Shown piece by piece: positions 8,652 to 18,850 of a stretch of DNA of 64,000 bases. Source of the stretch: Desulfovibrio sp. Its GTDB lineage: Bacteria > Desulfobacterota > Desulfovibrionia > Desulfovibrionales > Desulfovibrionaceae. The stretch's first letter is position 1; every line of letters starts with the position of its first letter. The notes under the pieces were generated by a model, which had not been told where the DNA came from, did no database searches, and saw only the letters and a program-made list of their open reading frames with translations. The position numbers were made by a program, and so were the translations under genes. Location of the stretch: assembly GCA_024699605.1 (NCBI GenBank), contig JAILPJ010000025.1, positions 1 through 64,000 on the forward strand, written 5' to 3'.

Positions 8652-8951
8652 ATGATGCAAGAGAGACTTATCAATATAGAGGAAGTCGCAGACTTAATGA
8701 GCACGTCAAAAAGTAAGGCGATAGAGACACTCATCAAATATGGATTACATGGAATTGACATGGGCAGGGGACGAGGCGGTGGGTTGCGCTGGCTTCTGTC
8801 TTCAGTGGTCGCAGTAATGCAGACTATGGCGGCAGAAGCGAAGGCGGGGAGGAAGGAAAACCCCAGGAAGCCGAAGGCTCCAAGGCTCAATCTGCTCTCT
8901 ATGAGCGTGGACGAGATTTACGCATTGACCACAGGCCAAAAAGTGCAGTAG
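8652..8951 (+). CDS. Excisionase/MerR-like small HTH protein
   Basis: LINIEEVADLMSTSKSKAIETLIKYGLHGIDMG; sits just upstream of the integrase. Confidence 0.65.
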   Translation: MMQERLINIEEVADLMSTSKSKAIETLIKYGLHGIDMGRGRGGGLRWLLSSVVAVMQTMAAEAKAGRKENPRKPKAPRLNLLSMSVDEIYALTTGQKVQ

Positions 8952-8974
8952 GCTTCCTACGGCACATTTGGCGC

Positions 8975-10090
8975 ATGCTATCCGGAGATAACATGGCCAT
9001 TCGATATCGGAAAAACAGAAAAGCTCCGTGGCAGGTGTACTGGAACAATCCATTCACAGGCAAGCGCGAGAGCGTCAGCTTCGATACTGAGGCTGAAGCC
9101 AAAAAAGAAGAGTCTCTTGTCAAACACAGGCTCAAGTTTGACAGAGACTCTTTCAAAAAGGAGGAAACAGAAGAAGAGGATACGGCAGAACTGACTGTCG
9201 AGCAAGTCTACATGCTGTATCTCAAAGCGAAGAACTTCGATAAGTATTGCCTAAGCTGTCACATTGGCAAACTACGATGGTTATTGAATGAAATCGGAGA
9301 CACGCCCGTTAGTCAACTAAACTTAAAAATCTTAAAGAAACTGATCGAGAAAATGCTGGTGCGTACAGACATCAAGCCAGTGACAGTACGAGGCCATTGC
9401 GCTGTACTTAAGACAGTTCTTCGATGGGGTGCGGCACAGGAGCTATATCCTCCTATTCCTTTTCCAGCTCTACCGAATGCAAGCTACGAGCAATTCATTC
9501 CACCGACGCAGGAAGAGCTTGCAAAAATGCTGGAGGTGTCAGAACCGCACATTCAGCGTGTCATCGTCCTTGGAAGCCAATTTGGAATGCGTATCGGCCC
9601 ATGCGAACTCTTTCAGCTCACATGGAATGACGTTGATCTCAGGCAGGGCATCCTCCGTGTTCACGGAAGCAAAAAGAACAAGAATGCACAGTGGCGGGAA
9701 GTACCAATACGCAGCAGTCTCAAAGCACTCTTTGAGCAGTGGCAGCAGGAAGACCTTGAAAAAGGTGTGCAGTACCTCATCAGCCACAATGGTAAACCTG
9801 TGGGCACGATCAAGACTGCGTGGAGGAACACACTTCGGCGTGCTGGAATTACTCGTCGAATTCGCCCCTACGACCTCAGGCATACCTTTGCGACAGAGGC
9901 AATAGCGGCAGGAGCCGACATTGGAACTGTCGCACGGCTCTTGGGACACAGCTCTCCGACCATGATTCTACAACACTATCAGTTCGTCATGGACAAACAG
10001 AAACGAGCTGTCGTCGAAGCTCTGCCGGAGTTCAAATATGTGCCCAAAAATATGTGCCCAAAAAAAGAGGCACCTACGACAGAGCCGTAA
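8975..10090 (+). CDS. Tyrosine site-specific integrase
   Basis: GSQFGMRIGPCELFQLTWNDVD, RPYDLRHTFATEAIAAGADIGTVARLLGHSSPTMILQHYQ catalytic motifs; N-terminal AP2-like DNA-binding domain. Confidence 0.95.
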   Translation: MLSGDNMAIRYRKNRKAPWQVYWNNPFTGKRESVSFDTEAEAKKEESLVKHRLKFDRDSFKKEETEEEDTAELTVEQVYMLYLKAKNFDKYCLSCHIGKLRWLLNEIGDTPVSQLNLKILKKLIEKMLVRTDIKPVTVRGHCAVLKTVLRWGAAQELYPPIPFPALPNASYEQFIPPTQEELAKMLEVSEPHIQRVIVLGSQFGMRIGPCELFQLTWNDVDLRQGILRVHGSKKNKNAQWREVPIRSSLKALFEQWQQEDLEKGVQYLISHNGKPVGTIKTAWRNTLRRAGITRRIRPYDLRHTFATEAIAAGADIGTVARLLGHSSPTMILQHYQFVMDKQKRAVVEALPEFKYVPKNMCPKKEAPTTEP

Positions 10091-10104
10091 GTGCCTGAAT
10101 TTAT

Positions 10105-10180
10105 TGGTGGAGAAGAGGGGATTTGAACCCCCGACCCCTGCCTTGCGAAGGCAATGCTCTCCCAGCTGAGCCACTTCCCC
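10105..10180 (-). tRNA. tRNA-Ala (anticodon CGC)
   Basis: Revcomp GGGGAAGTGGCTCAGCTGGGAGAGCATTGCCTTCGCAAGGCAGGGGTCGGGGGTTCAAATCCCCTCTTCTCCACCA; cloverleaf with G3:U70 pair and encoded CCA. Confidence 0.95.
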
Positions 10181-10242
10181 AAAAATCTTAAAAATAACGT
10201 TAACTATTATACTCTTCAATGAGGCATTGTCAACAGACCCTG

Positions 10243-11439
10243 TCAATTGGCCTTTGTGGCAAATAGTTGCTGAACTTGAGCGACATCTTTGTCGCCTCGG
10301 CCTGAAAGATTAACCAGAAGCAAGCTTCCCGGCATTTCCTTAGCCATTTTAAGTGCATGAGCTAAGGCATGTGAAGATTCAAGAGCCGGGATAATACCTT
10401 CTTTTCGTGACAGAAGGAAAAAAGCATCCAAAGCTTCTTTGTCTGTGACGCGTACATATTCAGCGCGGCCAGTATCTTTAAGCTGGGCGTGTTCAGGACC
10501 TACTGAAGGATAGTCGAGGCCTGCGGAAATTGAGTAGACTTCACCGGCTTCTCCTTGAGGATTTTTGATCATATAAGAATTAAAGCCGTGCATTACGCCG
10601 GGTTCACCGAGACAGAGGGAGGCGGCATGTTGTCCGTAACCATCGCCTCTGCCGCCTGGTTCCACGCCGATTAAACGGACTTGAACATCATCAAGGAATC
10701 CGGAAAAAAGACCGATAGCATTGGATCCGCCTCCAACGCAAGCCAGACAGGCGTCGGGCAGCCGACCGGTCTCGCTGAGGATCTGGCTGCGTGCTTCTGT
10801 GCCTATAACACTTTGAAAACGCTTGACGATGTAAGGATAGGGATGGGGTCCCACCGCTGAACCCAAAACATAGAACATTTCGTCGTCGGTAATCCATTGG
10901 GCAAGGGCTTCATCCACAGCTTCCTTCAGCGTCCTTTGTCCTTTGGTGGCTACCTGGATCTTTGCACCAAGCATTTCCATGCGCGTCACATTGAGTCTTT
11001 GGCGTTCAATATCAACTTCACCCATGCAGATGGTGCACGAAAGTCCCATGAGTGCGGCCGTGGCTGCCGTGGCTACGCCATGCTGGCCGGCGCCCGTCTC
11101 GGCAATGACGCGTTTTTTGCCCATACGTTTGGCCAAGAGGCACTGGCCAAGAGTATTGTTGATCTTATGCGCGCCCAAATGATTGAGGTCTTCCCGCTTA
11201 AGCCAAATATCGGCACCAAATTCTTCGCTGAGATTTTTGCAGTGGAAGATTGGACTTGGCCGACCGCTATAGTGGATGCAAAGCTCATTAAATTCCTGAG
11301 CAAAAGCAGGGTCGGCTTCGGCCAGGGTGTAAGCCTGACTCACTTCATCAAGACGCTGCTTGAGTGCTTCGGGGACATACTGACCGCCATAGGCTCCGAA
11401 AAAGCCTTGGCTATCCGGTTTGCTCGGGGATTGAACCAT
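10243..11439 (-). CDS. trpB: Tryptophan synthase beta chain
   Basis: LKREDLNHLGAHKINNTLGQ, AETGAGQHGVATA, VGGGSNAIG; start placed at MVQSPSKP. Confidence 0.95.
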   Translation of the reverse strand: MVQSPSKPDSQGFFGAYGGQYVPEALKQRLDEVSQAYTLAEADPAFAQEFNELCIHYSGRPSPIFHCKNLSEEFGADIWLKREDLNHLGAHKINNTLGQCLLAKRMGKKRVIAETGAGQHGVATAATAALMGLSCTICMGEVDIERQRLNVTRMEMLGAKIQVATKGQRTLKEAVDEALAQWITDDEMFYVLGSAVGPHPYPYIVKRFQSVIGTEARSQILSETGRLPDACLACVGGGSNAIGLFSGFLDDVQVRLIGVEPGGRGDGYGQHAASLCLGEPGVMHGFNSYMIKNPQGEAGEVYSISAGLDYPSVGPEHAQLKDTGRAEYVRVTDKEALDAFFLLSRKEGIIPALESSHALAHALKMAKEMPGSLLLVNLSGRGDKDVAQVQQLFATKAN

Positions 11440-11986
11440 TGCACACCTCAATTTTTGGGTTTGCGGGCAAAAAAGAAAGGGGCAACCTGCGCACTTGCCC
11501 ATTCTGGGCGCAAATTTGGCAGCCTGCGGCTTTGTAGCATAAGAGGTAGAGCGAGACAACAGGCCATGGCCATTTTGAGGAAGAATATGCAGCCAAAAAA
11601 AAATGACGTTGGCCTGAAGCCTTTTGTAAAAATATCGGACACTTGGGCGGATTGTGCGGATTTTCTTGCTTTTCTCAGCGCTTCAGCTTAAGAAGGATAC
11701 GCGCATTTTTCCCTGCTCGGCCATCTTTGCAAACGAAGGAGCCTGAAAAAAAACAAGCAAAGCGTGTGGGTGGCGTGTGTGTTTGTTCCAAGCTGCGCGT
11801 ATGCCTTGAAACCGACTGACATGTTTACGGTTGGACAAGAACCAGGCTTGAGCCAAGCCACGCTGGATTCCTCACGTAGTCACGATTTTTTGACTTCGTA
11901 CAAGTCTGAACAGCACCTTGATCTGCAATACGGAAAGTTATTTCTTTATGAAGAGACGTACCGCGTTACGTTAAGAGAGAGTACCT

Positions 11987-12568
11987 ATGTTAAATAAAGC
12001 AATGATTATTGGACGGTTGGGACGTGATCCGGAACTTCGCTATACACAGAGTGGCGTCCCTGTTACTACGCTGAATGTAGCTACGAGTGAAACCTATATC
12101 GATCGCGATGGGAATAAGAACGAAATCACAGAATGGCACAGAGTATCGGTTTTTCAGCGTCAGGCGGAAAATTGTGTGAAATTTTTGCGCAAGGGCAGTC
12201 TTGTTTTTGTGGAAGGCAGCCTACAAACTCGCAAATGGCAGGACCAGCAGGGTGTAGACCGGAGCACCACAGTGATAAAGGCGCAAAGAGTTACTTTCCT
12301 CGATAAGCGTAGCGATTCGACGCCACGCGAGGATTATGAAAACGGCTTCCATAGTAATCGTCCAAGTTATGATCGCTCTGCCTATCAGTCATCCGATCAG
12401 AATAGCTATGGTTCTTCCTACGCCCAAAATGAATATAATCAGCCCTTTGGCCATGCTCCCCAGGAGAATGAAGCAAGTTCCTATCAGGCCCCGTCTGAAG
12501 GTTCACCCTTTCCTTCGGAAATGCAGGTGAGTGACCAGCAGAATCCTGCTGAAGATGGCAGAGTCTAA
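11987..12568 (+). CDS. ssb: Single-stranded DNA-binding protein
   Basis: MLNKAMIIGRLGRDPELRYTQSGVPVTTLNVATSE; OB fold, disordered tail. Confidence 0.95.
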   Translation: MLNKAMIIGRLGRDPELRYTQSGVPVTTLNVATSETYIDRDGNKNEITEWHRVSVFQRQAENCVKFLRKGSLVFVEGSLQTRKWQDQQGVDRSTTVIKAQRVTFLDKRSDSTPREDYENGFHSNRPSYDRSAYQSSDQNSYGSSYAQNEYNQPFGHAPQENEASSYQAPSEGSPFPSEMQVSDQQNPAEDGRV

Positions 12569-12624
12569 AGACTGAGCCCTTTAGGAGAGCAGAATTTACG
12601 AAAAATGCGTTGACAGGCCTTTGT

Positions 12625-12661
12625 CCGTGGAGAATCACCGTATTCTTCACGGTTTTTTTTT
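12625..12661 (+). terminator. Rho-independent terminator after ssb
   Basis: CCGTGGAGAAT-caccgt-ATTCTTCACGG then an oligo-T run. Confidence 0.9.
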
Positions 12662-12711
12662 GCCTTGAGTTCTTTGTTAAACCGCCAGTGCAGTGCGGAG
12701 GAGAAAAAAAC

Positions 12712-13068
12712 ATGTTTGCCGGTGCACTTCCCGTTCCCGTGCAGACCATCGGTCTGCTTTTGTGCTCCAATATTTTTATGACCTTTGCCTGGTACGGACA
12801 TTTGCGTTGGAAAGGACTCCCCATACTCCTTGTTATTCTCTCAAGTTGGGGACTGGCGTTTTTCGAGTACCTCCTGCAGGTGCCGGCCAACCGTATCGGC
12901 TTCGGCTATTTTTCGGCAGTGGAACTGAAGACCATTCAGGAAGTTATTTCACTGACGGTTTTCATGGGCTTTTCGATTTTCTGGCTGGGCGAACGCATTC
13001 ATCTCAATCACATTATTGGCTTTGCTCTCATTGTACTGGCGTCCTGGATCATCTTCCGCAAAGCGTAA
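12712..13068 (+). CDS. DMT-family (DUF486) membrane protein
   Basis: Four-TM SMR-like protein: LLCSNIFMTFAWYGHLRW, ELKTIQEVISLTVF; RBS GGAGGAG. Confidence 0.85.
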   Translation: MFAGALPVPVQTIGLLLCSNIFMTFAWYGHLRWKGLPILLVILSSWGLAFFEYLLQVPANRIGFGYFSAVELKTIQEVISLTVFMGFSIFWLGERIHLNHIIGFALIVLASWIIFRKA

Positions 13069-13094
13069 GTGGCGAGAGAAAACTTGCCGACAAC

Positions 13095-13121
13095 CTGTGA
13101 TTATTCTCACAGTTTTTTTTT
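13095..13121 (+). terminator. Rho-independent terminator
   Basis: CTGTGA-ttattc-TCACAG followed by an oligo-T run. Confidence 0.8.
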
Positions 13122-13260
13122 GAGAATACGCTAGTTCTTGGGCTGAAGCATTGTTGGCTTGATGTGTATGGCTGGCATGACCTCTGGATTTTCCCGTCAG
13201 GGCGCTTCCGTGGCAGCTTGACCATGAAAACACATAATCAGACAAATTCAGAGCAATTGA

Positions 13261-13329
13261 GGAAAACAACGGAGGCAGCGTTTCCTCCCCGGTTAAAAAA
13301 AAGACCGAGGTATCCACGCTGAAAAGACG
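13261..13329 (+). promoter_or_regulatory. Structured 5' element copy A (GGAGG + CAGCGT/ACGCTG hairpin) upstream of hcp
   Basis: GGAAAACAACGGAGG-CAGCGT-TTCCTCCCCGGTTAAAAAAAAGACCGAGGTATCC-ACGCTG-AAAAGACG-ATG. Confidence 0.75.
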
Positions 13330-14964
13330 ATGAAAATGTTCTGTTATCAGTGCCAGGAAACAGCCCAGGGCAAGGGCTGTAGCGTCAAGGGTGTCTGTGG
13401 CAAAACCCCGGAGATTGCCGCCCTGCAGGATCTTCTGATCTACGCCACCAAGGGACTTTGCGCCATCACAACGGCTCTGCGGGCACAGGGCAAAAGCGTT
13501 GAGCAAAGCTGCAATTTCTTTATCACCATCAACCTTTTCACCACCATCACCAACGCCAATTTTGATCTGCCCAAGCTTGAGCAGAGAGTGCGTGAAACTG
13601 TGGCTTTGGCCGCAAAGCTGAAAAGGGAGCTGCCCAAAGACTGCGCTTTACCTGCTTGCGCCAGCTTGAACCTGGACAGTCGTGAAACGATGTTCGCCCT
13701 CGCCGAAAGCTGTGGTGTGCTCGCCACCAAGAACGAAGATATTCGCTCTTTGCGCGAGTTGATCACCTATGGCCTGAAGGGGCTCTGTGCCTATATGAAG
13801 CACGCCAATGTGCTGGGCTTCTATGACGAGGCAAGCGACGCCTTTGTGCAAAAAACACTGGCTGCGCTTTTGGACGACGGACTGGGCGTTGCTGAACTGA
13901 CGGCCTTGGCCCTTGAAACAGGTCAATACGGCGTTACGATTATGGCCCTGCTGGACCGTGCCAATACCGAAACCTTCGGCAATCCCGAAATCACCACAGT
14001 GGATCTGGGGGTACGCAACAATCCCGGCATCCTGATTTCCGGCCATGACCTCAAGGATCTGGCCATGCTCCTTGAGCAGGCCGAAGGAAGCGGGGTGGAT
14101 GTCTATACGCACAGCGAAATGCTGCCCGCCCATTATTATCCCGCCTTTAAAAAATACCGGTGCTTTGCCGGCAATTACGGCAATGCCTGGTGGCTGCAAA
14201 AAGAAGAGTTCGCCAAATTTCAGGGACCGATTCTCATGACCACCAACTGCGTGGTGCCCCCCTTGGAGAGCTATAAAAGCCGGCTGTTCACCACAGGACC
14301 GGTCTACGTGGAAGGCTGCGAGCATATTGAAGCCGATGAAAACGGCCATAAGGACTTTTCGCCGCTGATTGCCCTGGCTAAAACCTGTCAGCCGCCCCAA
14401 GAACTGGAAAAGGGGCAGATTGTGGGCGGCTTTGCCCATGAGCAAGTCTTTGCCCTGGCCGATACGGTGGTGTCAGCCATTAAGAGTGGAGCCATCAAAC
14501 GTTTTGTGGTCATGGCCGGCTGCGACGGACGGCAGAAGAGTCGCTCCTATTACGCCGATTTTGCCAGAAAACTGCCCTCTGACACGGTCATTTTGACGGC
14601 CGGCTGCGCCAAGTACAAGTATCTCAAACTGCCTCTTGGCACGATCGGTGATGTGCCGCGCGTGCTGGATGCCGGTCAGTGCAATGATTGCTATTCCCTG
14701 GTGCGCATTGCCCTGAAACTTCAGGAAGTCTTTGGACTGGCCAGTGTCAACGATCTGCCCATAGTCTACAATATCTCCTGGTATGAGCAGAAAGCCGTGA
14801 TTGTGCTGCTGGCCCTTTTGCATCTTGGTGTGCAGAAGATCCACCTTGGCCCCACCCTGCCGGCCTTCTTATCGCCCAATGTGGTGGACGTTCTGGTCAA
14901 GAATTTCGGCATTGCCGGCATTACCGATGTGGACCAGGATCTTAAGCTCTTTGGTCTAGCGTAA
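13330..14964 (+). CDS. hcp: Hydroxylamine reductase (hybrid cluster protein)
   Basis: [51 protein letters not shown]. Confidence 0.97.
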   Translation: MKMFCYQCQETAQGKGCSVKGVCGKTPEIAALQDLLIYATKGLCAITTALRAQGKSVEQSCNFFITINLFTTITNANFDLPKLEQRVRETVALAAKLKRELPKDCALPACASLNLDSRETMFALAESCGVLATKNEDIRSLRELITYGLKGLCAYMKHANVLGFYDEASDAFVQKTLAALLDDGLGVAELTALALETGQYGVTIMALLDRANTETFGNPEITTVDLGVRNNPGILISGHDLKDLAMLLEQAEGSGVDVYTHSEMLPAHYYPAFKKYRCFAGNYGNAWWLQKEEFAKFQGPILMTTNCVVPPLESYKSRLFTTGPVYVEGCEHIEADENGHKDFSPLIALAKTCQPPQELEKGQIVGGFAHEQVFALADTVVSAIKSGAIKRFVVMAGCDGRQKSRSYYADFARKLPSDTVILTAGCAKYKYLKLPLGTIGDVPRVLDAGQCNDCYSLVRIALKLQEVFGLASVNDLPIVYNISWYEQKAVIVLLALLHLGVQKIHLGPTLPAFLSPNVVDVLVKNFGIAGITDVDQDLKLFGLA

Positions 14965-15131
14965 GCTCAGCAGACGCATCGTCTTTGTTTGCGCGCAGGC
15001 TTGCTTGCGCGCTTTTCTTTTGCCCAAAGCCCTTGTCTTTTTAGCGACCCTGCTCCACAATTGTTCAAAGCACCATGCTATCAAAGCGAAGACAGTGCCA
15101 GCAATCCAGCGTGCAGTATACGGGGGCTATA

Positions 15132-16121
15132 ATGGTTGAAAAATTGTTTGAGATTTTGCAGACAGGCCGCATTTTTTTACAGACACACAATTATCCCGAT
15201 CCCGACGCCATTGCCAGCGCCTTTGGCCTGCAAAAGCTCTTGGCCCATTTTGGACTGAAAAGCGAGATTTGCTATGTGGGTGCTGCTGAACGCGCTTCTG
15301 TGAATACGGCCGTGAGAGAATTCGACATTGACATCGCTCCGTATTCTGAGGCTCTTGGCATGCAGGAGGATGATAAGATTGTGCTCGTTGACGGACAAAA
15401 GCTCAACGCCAATATGACCGACTTGCCAGGTGATGAGGTGGCCTGCATCGACCATCATCCGATCTATAACGTCATTGAATATCAGTATTCGGACATACGA
15501 CTGGTTGGGGCCTGCTCCAGTATCATCGCCGATTACTACGATGAGCTGAAACTGCCCATGCCCAGTGAAGTGGCCACCATGCTGCTCTACGGCCTGCAGG
15601 TGGACACAGGCTATATGACGCGTGGCGTAAATGAACTTGATCTGAAAGTCTTTCCCCTGCTCTACCGCAAGGCCGACCACAACCGTCTGGAACTGCTCGC
15701 CAGCCGCAGCCTTGAATTTGCCGATCTGAAGGCCTTTGGCGCGGCCATCAACAATATTCAAATCTACGACAAAGCGGGCTTTGTGCACATTCCCTTTGCC
15801 TGCCCCGATGCGCTGATTGCCCAGGTGGCGGACTTTGTGCTGTCGCTGGCCGAAGTGGATATTGCCGTGATTTCCTCAAGCCGCCAGAACGGTCTGAAAT
15901 TTTCTGTGCGCAGTGTGTTGCCGGAACTGCACAGCGGCAATCTTCTGGCCGAGACCATGCCCCCCTATGGCAACGGCGGCGGACACGCCAGCATGGCCGG
16001 AGGGTTTATCAAACGCGAGAGTATTGAAAAAAGCGGTCTTTCCGCTGCGCAATTTTTGAGTTTGATGCATCAGCGTCTCCTTGGCTATATTCGCGATCAT
16101 CTCCCGGGCTCTGAGGCCTAA
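15132..16121 (+). CDS. DHH-family phosphoesterase (NrnA-like)
   Basis: THNYPDPDAIASAFGLQ, VDGQ, CIDHHP, GNGGGHASMAGG. Confidence 0.88.
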   Translation: MVEKLFEILQTGRIFLQTHNYPDPDAIASAFGLQKLLAHFGLKSEICYVGAAERASVNTAVREFDIDIAPYSEALGMQEDDKIVLVDGQKLNANMTDLPGDEVACIDHHPIYNVIEYQYSDIRLVGACSSIIADYYDELKLPMPSEVATMLLYGLQVDTGYMTRGVNELDLKVFPLLYRKADHNRLELLASRSLEFADLKAFGAAINNIQIYDKAGFVHIPFACPDALIAQVADFVLSLAEVDIAVISSSRQNGLKFSVRSVLPELHSGNLLAETMPPYGNGGGHASMAGGFIKRESIEKSGLSAAQFLSLMHQRLLGYIRDHLPGSEA

Positions 16122-16124
16122 GAC

Positions 16125-18314
16125 ATGCAAACCAATGCCTTGGAACGCCTGCGGGGGCAAATCGAGAGAGTGACCTATACCAGCGAGGAGACAGGGTACA
16201 GCGTACTCAGGGTCAAAGTCTCTGGCCGCCAAGAGCTGGTCACTGTCGTCGGCTCCATCGCCAATCCCCAGGCCGGTGAAATTCTCCAAATGAGCGGCGA
16301 GTGGAGTTCGCATCCGAAGTTTGGCGAACAGTTTAAAGTCGCCTTCTATCAGGTGGCTGTACCGGCTACGGCCGTGGGGATTGAAAAATACCTGGGGAGC
16401 GGTCTGATCAAGGGCATTGGCCCCAAGATGGCCAAACGCATTGTCAAAACATTTGGCGAACAGACCCTTGAGATTATTGAGCAGAAACCGGAGAAGCTGG
16501 CCGAGGTCGAGGGCATCGGCAAGCACAGAATTGCCCTCATTGCCCAAGCCTGGGAGGATCAGAAGGAAATTCGCCAGGTGATGATCTTTCTGCAGTCGCA
16601 GGGAGTGAGTTCCGCCTATGCCGCACGCATTTTCAAACACTACGGCAAGCAGGCCATTGCCACGGTGACAGAAAATCCCTATCGTCTGGCCTACGATATC
16701 TACGGCATTGGTTTTCTGACCGCTGACAAGATCGCCGCCAAACTCGGTTTTGCCAAGGATTCACCCTTGCGGGCTGAAGCCGGCCTGCTCTATGTTCTGC
16801 ACACGATGATGGAGGAAGGCCACGTCTTTTATCCCATGGAGCCTCTGCTCAAAAACGCCATGGAGCTTCTGGGGATTGCGGAAAAAAAGCTGCTTGTGCA
16901 GGCTTGCGAAAGGCTCACCTGGGATCAACGCTTACGCATTGAACAGCTTGCCCTGCCTGAGCCAACGGCTGCGGTTTACCTGGCAGGCTATCATCTGGCT
17001 GAAGGGCAAGTGGCCGAGCGCGTAGCCAAGCTGTTGCGGACCAAAGCGCTCTTACGCAAGGTCGATTGCCCCAAGGCTCTGGCCTGGGCGGAAGAAAAAA
17101 CCAGGCTTTCCCTGGCAGCAAAACAGCGTGAAGCGGTCTTGGCCTGTCTGACGCAGAAGATGGTGATTATCACAGGCGGTCCTGGAACCGGCAAATCCAC
17201 CATTTTACATGTTATTCTGACAATTTACGGCGCCATTTCACAGCGCATTTTACTGGCAGCCCCGACAGGCCGTGCCGCCAAGCGCATGACGGAAGTGACG
17301 GGAATTGAAGCCAAAACCATCCACCGCCTGCTCAGCTATGACTTCAAAAAATGCGGCTTCAAGAAAAACGAAGAAGATCCTCTGGACTGCGACTTGCTGG
17401 TTCTCGATGAAGTCTCCATGGTGGATCTTTTGCTCTTTTATCATCTGCTCAAGGCTTTGCCCCAAAACGCCAAATTCATCGTGGTTGGCGACACCAATCA
17501 GCTGCCTTCAGTGGGAGCCGGTGCTGTCTTGCACGATCTGATTCAGTCTGGTGTTGTGCCTGTTGTCTGTCTGACGGAAATTTTCCGCCAGTCCAAGCAG
17601 TCCTCGATTATCAGCAATGCCCACAAGATCATTCATGGTCAGAATCTCTTTTTTCCCAATAGCGAAAAAGACGATATGTTCTTCATGGAAGAATCGGATC
17701 CCGAAAAAGTGTTGGAAACCATTGTCGGCTTGGTCAAAACGCGGCTTCCCAGAAAATACGGCTGGCATCCCGTCAACCAGATTCAAGTTTTGACGCCCAT
17801 GAATCGAGGCGCCATGGGCACCCAGCGTCTGAACGAAGCCCTGCAAGAAGCGTTAAATCCCCATGGTCAGGCCATTACACGGGGTGGGCGCGTCTTTCGC
17901 CTTGGCGACAAGGTCATGCAGATTCGCAACAATTATGACAAAGAGGTCTTCAACGGCGATATTGGCTGCATCAGCCGTGTTGATCCAGAAAATCAGGAAG
18001 TTGTGATCACCATTGATGAGCGAGAGGTGCCCTATGAGTACCAGGATCTGGATGAAATAGTGCTGGCCTATGCCATCTCCATTCACAAATCCCAGGGCGC
18101 TGAATATCCCGTTGTGGTTATGCCCATCTGTACGCAACACTATGTCATGCTGCAGAGAAACCTCCTCTATACAGGCGTAACCCGCGGAAAGAAACTTGTG
18201 GTTCTGATTGGCACGCGCAAGGCCTTGGGGATTGCCATCCGCAATACCACCCAGACTCGTCGCTACACGGCCTTAGACTGGCGCCTGAAACAGGCCTGGG
18301 CTCAACTCGCCTAA
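16125..18314 (+). CDS. recD2: RecD-like SF1B DNA helicase RecD2
   Basis: GGPGTGKST Walker A, LDEVSMVD, GDTNQLPSVGAG, AYAISIHKSQGAEYPVV; N-terminal HhH region. Confidence 0.94.
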   Translation: MQTNALERLRGQIERVTYTSEETGYSVLRVKVSGRQELVTVVGSIANPQAGEILQMSGEWSSHPKFGEQFKVAFYQVAVPATAVGIEKYLGSGLIKGIGPKMAKRIVKTFGEQTLEIIEQKPEKLAEVEGIGKHRIALIAQAWEDQKEIRQVMIFLQSQGVSSAYAARIFKHYGKQAIATVTENPYRLAYDIYGIGFLTADKIAAKLGFAKDSPLRAEAGLLYVLHTMMEEGHVFYPMEPLLKNAMELLGIAEKKLLVQACERLTWDQRLRIEQLALPEPTAAVYLAGYHLAEGQVAERVAKLLRTKALLRKVDCPKALAWAEEKTRLSLAAKQREAVLACLTQKMVIITGGPGTGKSTILHVILTIYGAISQRILLAAPTGRAAKRMTEVTGIEAKTIHRLLSYDFKKCGFKKNEEDPLDCDLLVLDEVSMVDLLLFYHLLKALPQNAKFIVVGDTNQLPSVGAGAVLHDLIQSGVVPVVCLTEIFRQSKQSSIISNAHKIIHGQNLFFPNSEKDDMFFMEESDPEKVLETIVGLVKTRLPRKYGWHPVNQIQVLTPMNRGAMGTQRLNEALQEALNPHGQAITRGGRVFRLGDKVMQIRNNYDKEVFNGDIGCISRVDPENQEVVITIDEREVPYEYQDLDEIVLAYAISIHKSQGAEYPVVVMPICTQHYVMLQRNLLYTGVTRGKKLVVLIGTRKALGIAIRNTTQTRRYTALDWRLKQAWAQLA

Positions 18315-18477
18315 ACGGGGGAGGACCGACCTTGGCCTCAGACAGATCTTGTGCGGTTCAGCACAATGGCAAAAAGCTGGCCGAACAAGCGTTCCGTTTT
18401 TTTTGGCTCAAGAGAGTCTGTAACAATGGCTATGGAGGCGTTTTGCCCTCTAACAAACCGAGAGACAGGAGTTTCCC

Positions 18478-18717
18478 ATGAAACGGCTTTTGCTGCTTGG
18501 CTTGATGCTGCTGACGGTATTGGCCTTTACTGGCTGTGTGCCGCCGCCGGATCGCTATCATCATCATGATGACGTCTATATCCACCATGATGTGCACCGC
18601 GATGTGCATCGCGACGTACACCGCGACGTGCATCGTGACCGCGTAGTTCACCATGACCGTACGGTTCATCACAATGTACACAGCCCCCCCCATCCACCGA
18701 AACGGCACCATCCGTAA
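18478..18717 (+). CDS. Small His-rich lipoprotein with HRDV tandem repeats
   Basis: RBS AGGAG, lipobox LAFTGC, then HHHDDVYIHHDVHRDVHRDVHRDVHRDRVVHHDRTVHHNVH. Confidence 0.75.
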   Translation: MKRLLLLGLMLLTVLAFTGCVPPPDRYHHHDDVYIHHDVHRDVHRDVHRDVHRDRVVHHDRTVHHNVHSPPHPPKRHHP

Positions 18718-18803
18718 AGCCTGAGAGGACACCTGGATCTGTGCCCATGGGTCTTGTCTGTCAAAAACGACAAGCCAACAAGACATACGTTTCCCGTTTT
18801 TTT

Positions 18804-18850
18804 CAGCGTTTCCTCCCCGAGCTTGAGGCCAGGGAGGAAACGCTGCCTCC
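18804..18850 (-). repeat. Structured element copy B (inverted orientation)
   Basis: Minus strand GGAGG-CAGCGTTTCCTCCC-TGGCCTCAAGCTCG-GGGAGGAAACGCTG-AAAAAAA; perfect 14-bp stem. Confidence 0.75.

Noticed and set aside
11764-11997. 77-aa ORF overlapping ssb start
   Set aside because: No convincing family or RBS; likely a leader region.
13648-14445. Long antisense ORFs over hcp, cbiD, fdhA and others
   Set aside because: High-GC codon-bias artefacts; plus-strand proteins are clear family members.
18430-18786. 118-aa minus ORF opposite the His-rich lipoprotein
   Set aside because: Composition is the antisense of His codons; not called as CDS, though structured element copy B lies upstream of it.
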